Assembly (NCBI RefSeq): GCF_900095225.1
Contig: NZ_LT607414.1
Location: forward strand, 570,806 to 620,417
DNA from: Pseudomonas sp. UMAB-08
GTDB lineage: Bacteria; Pseudomonadota; Gammaproteobacteria; Pseudomonadales; Pseudomonadaceae
Direction: 5' to 3'
DNA: 49,612 nucleotides
Position 1 is the stretch's first letter, and each line of letters begins with the position of its first letter. The position numbers and the translations under genes are program-made. The notes under the pieces were generated by a model, which worked only from the letters and a program-made list of their open reading frames with translations, was not told the origin of the DNA and made no database searches. Below are positions 46,687 to 49,612 of this stretch, piece after piece.

Positions 46687-47024
46687 ATCTTCCTGAACTG
46701 TCGCACTCAGCCTCCCGGCGAGAACTGCGCAAGGCGTTGATTCGCTTGCGCATGGAAATGCATCGCCAGGAGATTCGTCACGAATCGAGTCAACTGCTGG
46801 AGCCAATACGCCGCGTGCGCAATATGACGCAGGATTGGCAAGGCACGCTGGGCATTAAACACGCGCCTCTGTGGGGCATTGGCATCGTCACCCTGCTGGG
46901 CTTCCTCAGCGGGAAAGGAGCCAAAGGAGGCGGCATCAGTGGTGTCACGCGCCTCGTGAAGTTGGGCACCAGCCTGCTTCCGCTGATAAAGCTCGCGTTA
47001 CAAGGCTCCCCGCCTAAACGCTAA
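46683..47024 (+). CDS. YqjK-position conserved hypothetical protein
   Basis: A 113-residue protein. The N-terminal half is a charged helix (RRELRKALIRLRMEMHRQEI) and the C-terminal half has hydrophobic segments (LWGIGIVTLLGFLSG and LGTSLLPLIKLALQ) that may lie in the membrane. Its place behind yqjD and yqjE, with a 4-base overlap, makes it the counterpart of yqjK. Sequence identity to YqjK cannot be judged by eye. Confidence 0.75.
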   Translation: MNLPELSHSASRRELRKALIRLRMEMHRQEIRHESSQLLEPIRRVRNMTQDWQGTLGIKHAPLWGIGIVTLLGFLSGKGAKGGGISGVTRLVKLGTSLLPLIKLALQGSPPKR

Positions 47025-47069
47025 CGTGCCTCATCTGGCTGCATTCTTGCAAAGCACTCCAACGCCTGC

Positions 47070-47093
47070 CACCCCATGGTCCTCCGTGGGGTG
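47070..47093. terminator. Hairpin after the yqjDE-like operon
   Basis: CACCCCATGG, loop TCCT, CCGTGGGGTG is a 10-bp stem with one G-T pair. There is no T run after it. Confidence 0.55.
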
Positions 47094-47144
47094 ACAAGCG
47101 CTGCCTGCACGGCAAACAATTCCAAGATCTACTAAGGAGGCTCC

Positions 47145-48308
47145 GTGATAGACGGGCAACCGCTTGCCTGCTTTCAGCCGTTCATCGACACCGCTACTGG
47201 TCGTATTGCCGGCGTTGAAGCCTTGGGTCGCCTACGCCAGAGCGATGGCCGACTTTTATCCGTTGGCCCCCTGTTTGCTGATCCCAAGATGTCTCCTGCC
47301 ATCCTGCGCCGCCTGGACCGGGCGATCCGTGACAATGCCCTCAGCCGCCTGCATGAAGTGCCCAACGACTGGTTTCTCAGCCTGAATATTTCCCCGCGCT
47401 GGATCAATCGCCTGCGACCGGGTCAACCATTGCCCAGCCTCAAGCAGCTGCAGCGCCATGGCGTGGCACCACAGCGCATCGTCTTCGAAATCACTGAGTT
47501 GGGCGGCAACAGCCAACGTTTGACCGATGTGGTAGCACGCTATCGGGAAGCGGGTGCGCGCATTGCTATCGATGACTTTGGGGCCGGCTATTCACAACTG
47601 GACCGGGTACTGGCGCTGCAACCAGACATTTTGAAACTGGACATGCGCTTGTTTCAGGCCGCAGCCCGTGGCGGCCACAGCAGTGATGTGGTCAAGGCAC
47701 TGGCGCAAATGGCCGAGAAAACCGGCTGCTCGATCATCGCCGAAGGGGTGGAGACCGAAGCCGAACTGCATTTTGCCCTGGAGTGTGGTTCACGCTACGT
47801 TCAGGGTTTTTTGTTCGCCCAAGGTGAGGTGGAGTTCTTTGCTGGCGACACTTTCGTCCAGCATTTTGCTCAATTGCGTGACCGCTACGTGCTGCAAAAA
47901 GTGGCCGAGCGCGCCCGCCTGATGACCCTGCGCCTGCAGCTCAGCAAGTTGATGAACCTGCTCCAGAGTTGGGCCGAAGGGCAAGCCCCCCTGAGCCAGT
48001 TGCCGCAACTGCACGACTACCCGTGGCTATTGCGCGTCTATCAATGCGATCGTCATGGTACACAGCTCACGCCAAATTTTGAATGGCGCAACGGCGTCTG
48101 GCACGCTGATGCCAGTTATCTGGGCCACAACTGGTCCTGGCGTCCGTACTTCTACCATTTACTGGCCGAGGGGTGGGGTGAACGGCGCCTGACCCTGTCC
48201 AATACTTACCGCGACGTGACCAGCAACCAATATTGCCTGACTGCCGGACAGTTCTTCGAGAACGGCCAGTGCCTGCTGTTGATCGATATCGACGCCGCCG
48301 GTTTGTAA
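47145..48308 (+). CDS. EAL-domain c-di-GMP phosphodiesterase with a C-terminal sensor domain
   Basis: A 387-residue protein. The EAL domain (about 1-240) keeps the key residues: EALGR (residues 25-29), the Asn of SLNIS, FEITELG, IAIDDFGAGYSQLDRV, ILKLDMRLF and IAEGVETEAE, so it should hydrolyse c-di-GMP. A helical linker (about 255-285) leads to a Cache-like C-terminal domain with SWRPYFYHLLAEGWGERRLT and LSNTYRDVTSNQYCLTAGQF. EAL first and sensor last is the layout of B. subtilis YkuI. There is no membrane span, so it senses something cytosolic. The start is a GTG with a perfect AAGGAGG upstream. Confidence 0.92.
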   Translation: MIDGQPLACFQPFIDTATGRIAGVEALGRLRQSDGRLLSVGPLFADPKMSPAILRRLDRAIRDNALSRLHEVPNDWFLSLNISPRWINRLRPGQPLPSLKQLQRHGVAPQRIVFEITELGGNSQRLTDVVARYREAGARIAIDDFGAGYSQLDRVLALQPDILKLDMRLFQAAARGGHSSDVVKALAQMAEKTGCSIIAEGVETEAELHFALECGSRYVQGFLFAQGEVEFFAGDTFVQHFAQLRDRYVLQKVAERARLMTLRLQLSKLMNLLQSWAEGQAPLSQLPQLHDYPWLLRVYQCDRHGTQLTPNFEWRNGVWHADASYLGHNWSWRPYFYHLLAEGWGERRLTLSNTYRDVTSNQYCLTAGQFFENGQCLLLIDIDAAGL

Positions 48309-48389
48309 TCGCGGCGTTGCGATCAAGGCCCTTGCAGCCCAACGACTGAACCGGGAAGCTAGGCGTAATCAATAGACGGAGTGAACGCC

Positions 48390-49612
48390 TTGGATTGGCA
48401 AACCCTGCTTAACCGCGAACGACTTGGCAAACCCATTTACAGCCCTGAAGAGCTGGGGCGCAGTCCTTTCCACAAAGATCATGACCGCATCATTTTTTCC
48501 GGCGCGTTCCGTCGACTGGGCCGCAAGACCCAGGTTCATCCGGTCACGAGCAACGATCACATCCACACGCGCCTGACCCATTCATTGGAAGTCAGCTGCG
48601 TTGGCCGCTCGCTTGGTATGCGGGTCGGCGAAATCATTCGCGGCGCCCTGCCTGACTGGTGCGAGCCAAGCGATCTTGGAATGGTCGTTCAATCTGCGTG
48701 CCTTGCTCATGACATCGGAAACCCACCGTTCGGGCATTCGGGTGAAGATGCGATTCGCCACTGGTTTTTACAGGCCGCCGGACGTGGCTGGCTGGATGCA
48801 ATGAGCGACGTCGAGCGCAATGACTTTCTCAATTTCGAAGGCAATGCCCAAGGATTCCGGGTGCTTACGCAGCTTGAATACCACCAGTTCGAAGGCGGCA
48901 CCCGGCTGACCTATGCAACCCTCGGCACTTACCTGAAATACCCCTGGACCGCGCGCCATGCCGACTCGCTAGGCTACAAAAAGCACAAGTTCGGCTGTTA
49001 CCAGAGCGAACTGCCGATCCTTGAGCAGATCGCACACAAACTCGGCCTGCCGCAGCTTGAAGAACAGCGCTGGGCGCGTCATCCGCTGGTGTACCTGATG
49101 GAGGCCGCCGATGATATCTGCTATGCCCTGATCGACCTTGAGGACGGTCTGGAAATGGACCTGCTCGAATACGCCGAGGTGGAATCCCTGCTCCTGGGCC
49201 TGGTGGGCGATGATCTCCCGGAAACCTATCGGCAATTGGGGCCCAACGATTCTCGCCGCCGCAAACTGGCCATTTTGCGCGGTAAGGCCATCGAGCATCT
49301 GACCAACGCCGCCGCGCGTGCTTTTGTCGAACAGCAAGATGCGTTGCTGGCGGGCACCCTCAGTGGCGACCTGGTGGAGCACATGCACGGCCCCGCCAAA
49401 CGTTGCGTGCTCGACGCCAAGGATATGGCTCGCAAGAAAATCTTTCAGGATAAACGCAAGACCCTGCATGAGATTGGCGCTTACACCACCCTGGAAGTAC
49501 TGCTCAATGCGTTCTGCGGTGCGGCACTGGAGCAATTCGGCGGGCGAACCCCTTCGTTCAAGCATCGACGCATTCTCGATTTGCTCGGCAATAACGCGCC
49601 CGATCCTCACTG
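48390..49612 (+). CDS. dgt: Deoxyguanosinetriphosphate triphosphohydrolase, 3' end cut by the window
   Basis: The first 407 codons of Dgt, which cuts dGTP to deoxyguanosine and triphosphate. The frame opens [15 protein letters not shown] and carries [16 protein letters not shown], the HD-domain histidine in [10 protein letters not shown] (His64) and [17 protein letters not shown] (His107-Asp108). The frame is open to the last base; family members are about 440 residues, so roughly 35 are missing. The start is probably TTG at 48390 with GGAG 8 bases upstream; an in-frame GTG at 48381 overlaps that site. Confidence 0.92.
   Translation, partial: MDWQTLLNRERLGKPIYSPEELGRSPFHKDHDRIIFSGAFRRLGRKTQVHPVTSNDHIHTRLTHSLEVSCVGRSLGMRVGEIIRGALPDWCEPSDLGMVVQSACLAHDIGNPPFGHSGEDAIRHWFLQAAGRGWLDAMSDVERNDFLNFEGNAQGFRVLTQLEYHQFEGGTRLTYATLGTYLKYPWTARHADSLGYKKHKFGCYQSELPILEQIAHKLGLPQLEEQRWARHPLVYLMEAADDICYALIDLEDGLEMDLLEYAEVESLLLGLVGDDLPETYRQLGPNDSRRRKLAILRGKAIEHLTNAAARAFVEQQDALLAGTLSGDLVEHMHGPAKRCVLDAKDMARKKIFQDKRKTLHEIGAYTTLEVLLNAFCGAALEQFGGRTPSFKHRRILDLLGNNAPDPH

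Overview
The window looks like chromosomal DNA of a fluorescent-type Pseudomonas (fluorescens/putida lineage). The evidence is the leucine/isovalerate (liu) degradation cluster, an OprD-family porin, two small RNAs typical of the genus (a CrcZ/CrcY-family RNA and a PrrF RNA), a TamA/TamB pair, an orphan cbb3 oxidase subunit next to a sulfite/nitrite reductase, and uniformly GC-rich coding sequence. I see no insertion sequence, prophage, CRISPR array, tRNA or rRNA. The assignment rests on reading the sequence and on remembered family features; no database search was run.

Layout. 1-1.2 kb: a truncated LysR regulator divergent from an aldo/keto reductase. 1.3-7.4 kb (minus): tamB, tamA and a GNAT acetyltransferase. 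7.6-9.9 kb: exonuclease III, then a PstS-like/OmpA fusion behind a probable Pho box. 10-12.3 kb: an acyl-CoA dehydrogenase divergent from a LysR regulator. 12.4-22.1 kb, the most coherent block: liuR-mvaB, a sigma54-driven CrcY-like RNA, an acyl-CoA ligase divergent from liuABCD, and a Fur-controlled PrrF RNA after liuD. 22.2-29.8 kb: M14 carboxypeptidase, a propionyl-CoA-synthetase-like enzyme, a TetR regulator whose stop overlaps the start of a leucine-rich-repeat protein kinase, a LysR regulator and an OprD porin. 30.5-33.9 kb: a malate/lactate-type dehydrogenase, a small membrane protein and a KefB/KefC-type antiporter. 34.2-38.6 kb: an unknown small protein, DUF934, sulfite/nitrite reductase, orphan ccoN and a small CcoQ-like protein. 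38.7-41.8 kb: moeA, moaB, a small lipoprotein and an RluA-type pseudouridine synthase. 41.9-44 kb: an SOS-controlled umuD-umuC pair plus a small gene. 44-49.6 kb: glutaredoxin-like protein, ammonium transporter, a yqjD/yqjE/yqjK-like trio, an EAL phosphodiesterase and a truncated dgt.

How the genes work together. The liu block encodes the steps from isovaleryl-CoA to acetoacetate and acetyl-CoA. Three near-identical palindromes, in front of liuR, of liuA and of the divergent ligase, suggest that LiuR controls all of them. The liuA leader also carries an A-rich Hfq/Crc-type motif just before its ribosome-binding site, and the RNA that titrates Hfq/Crc is encoded a few kilobases away. So the pathway appears to be under both substrate-specific and global carbon control.

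The most unusual single protein is the UmuD homologue. By alignment it has lost both catalytic residues of the Ser-Lys self-cleavage dyad, and its cleavage-site cysteine is a threonine, yet it keeps an SOS box and a translationally coupled umuC. I found no wholly unknown multi-gene system. The best candidates for new biology are this non-cleavable UmuD, the LiuR/Crc double control, the LRR-kinase pair, and the small unknown genes at 34.2 and 41.9 kb.
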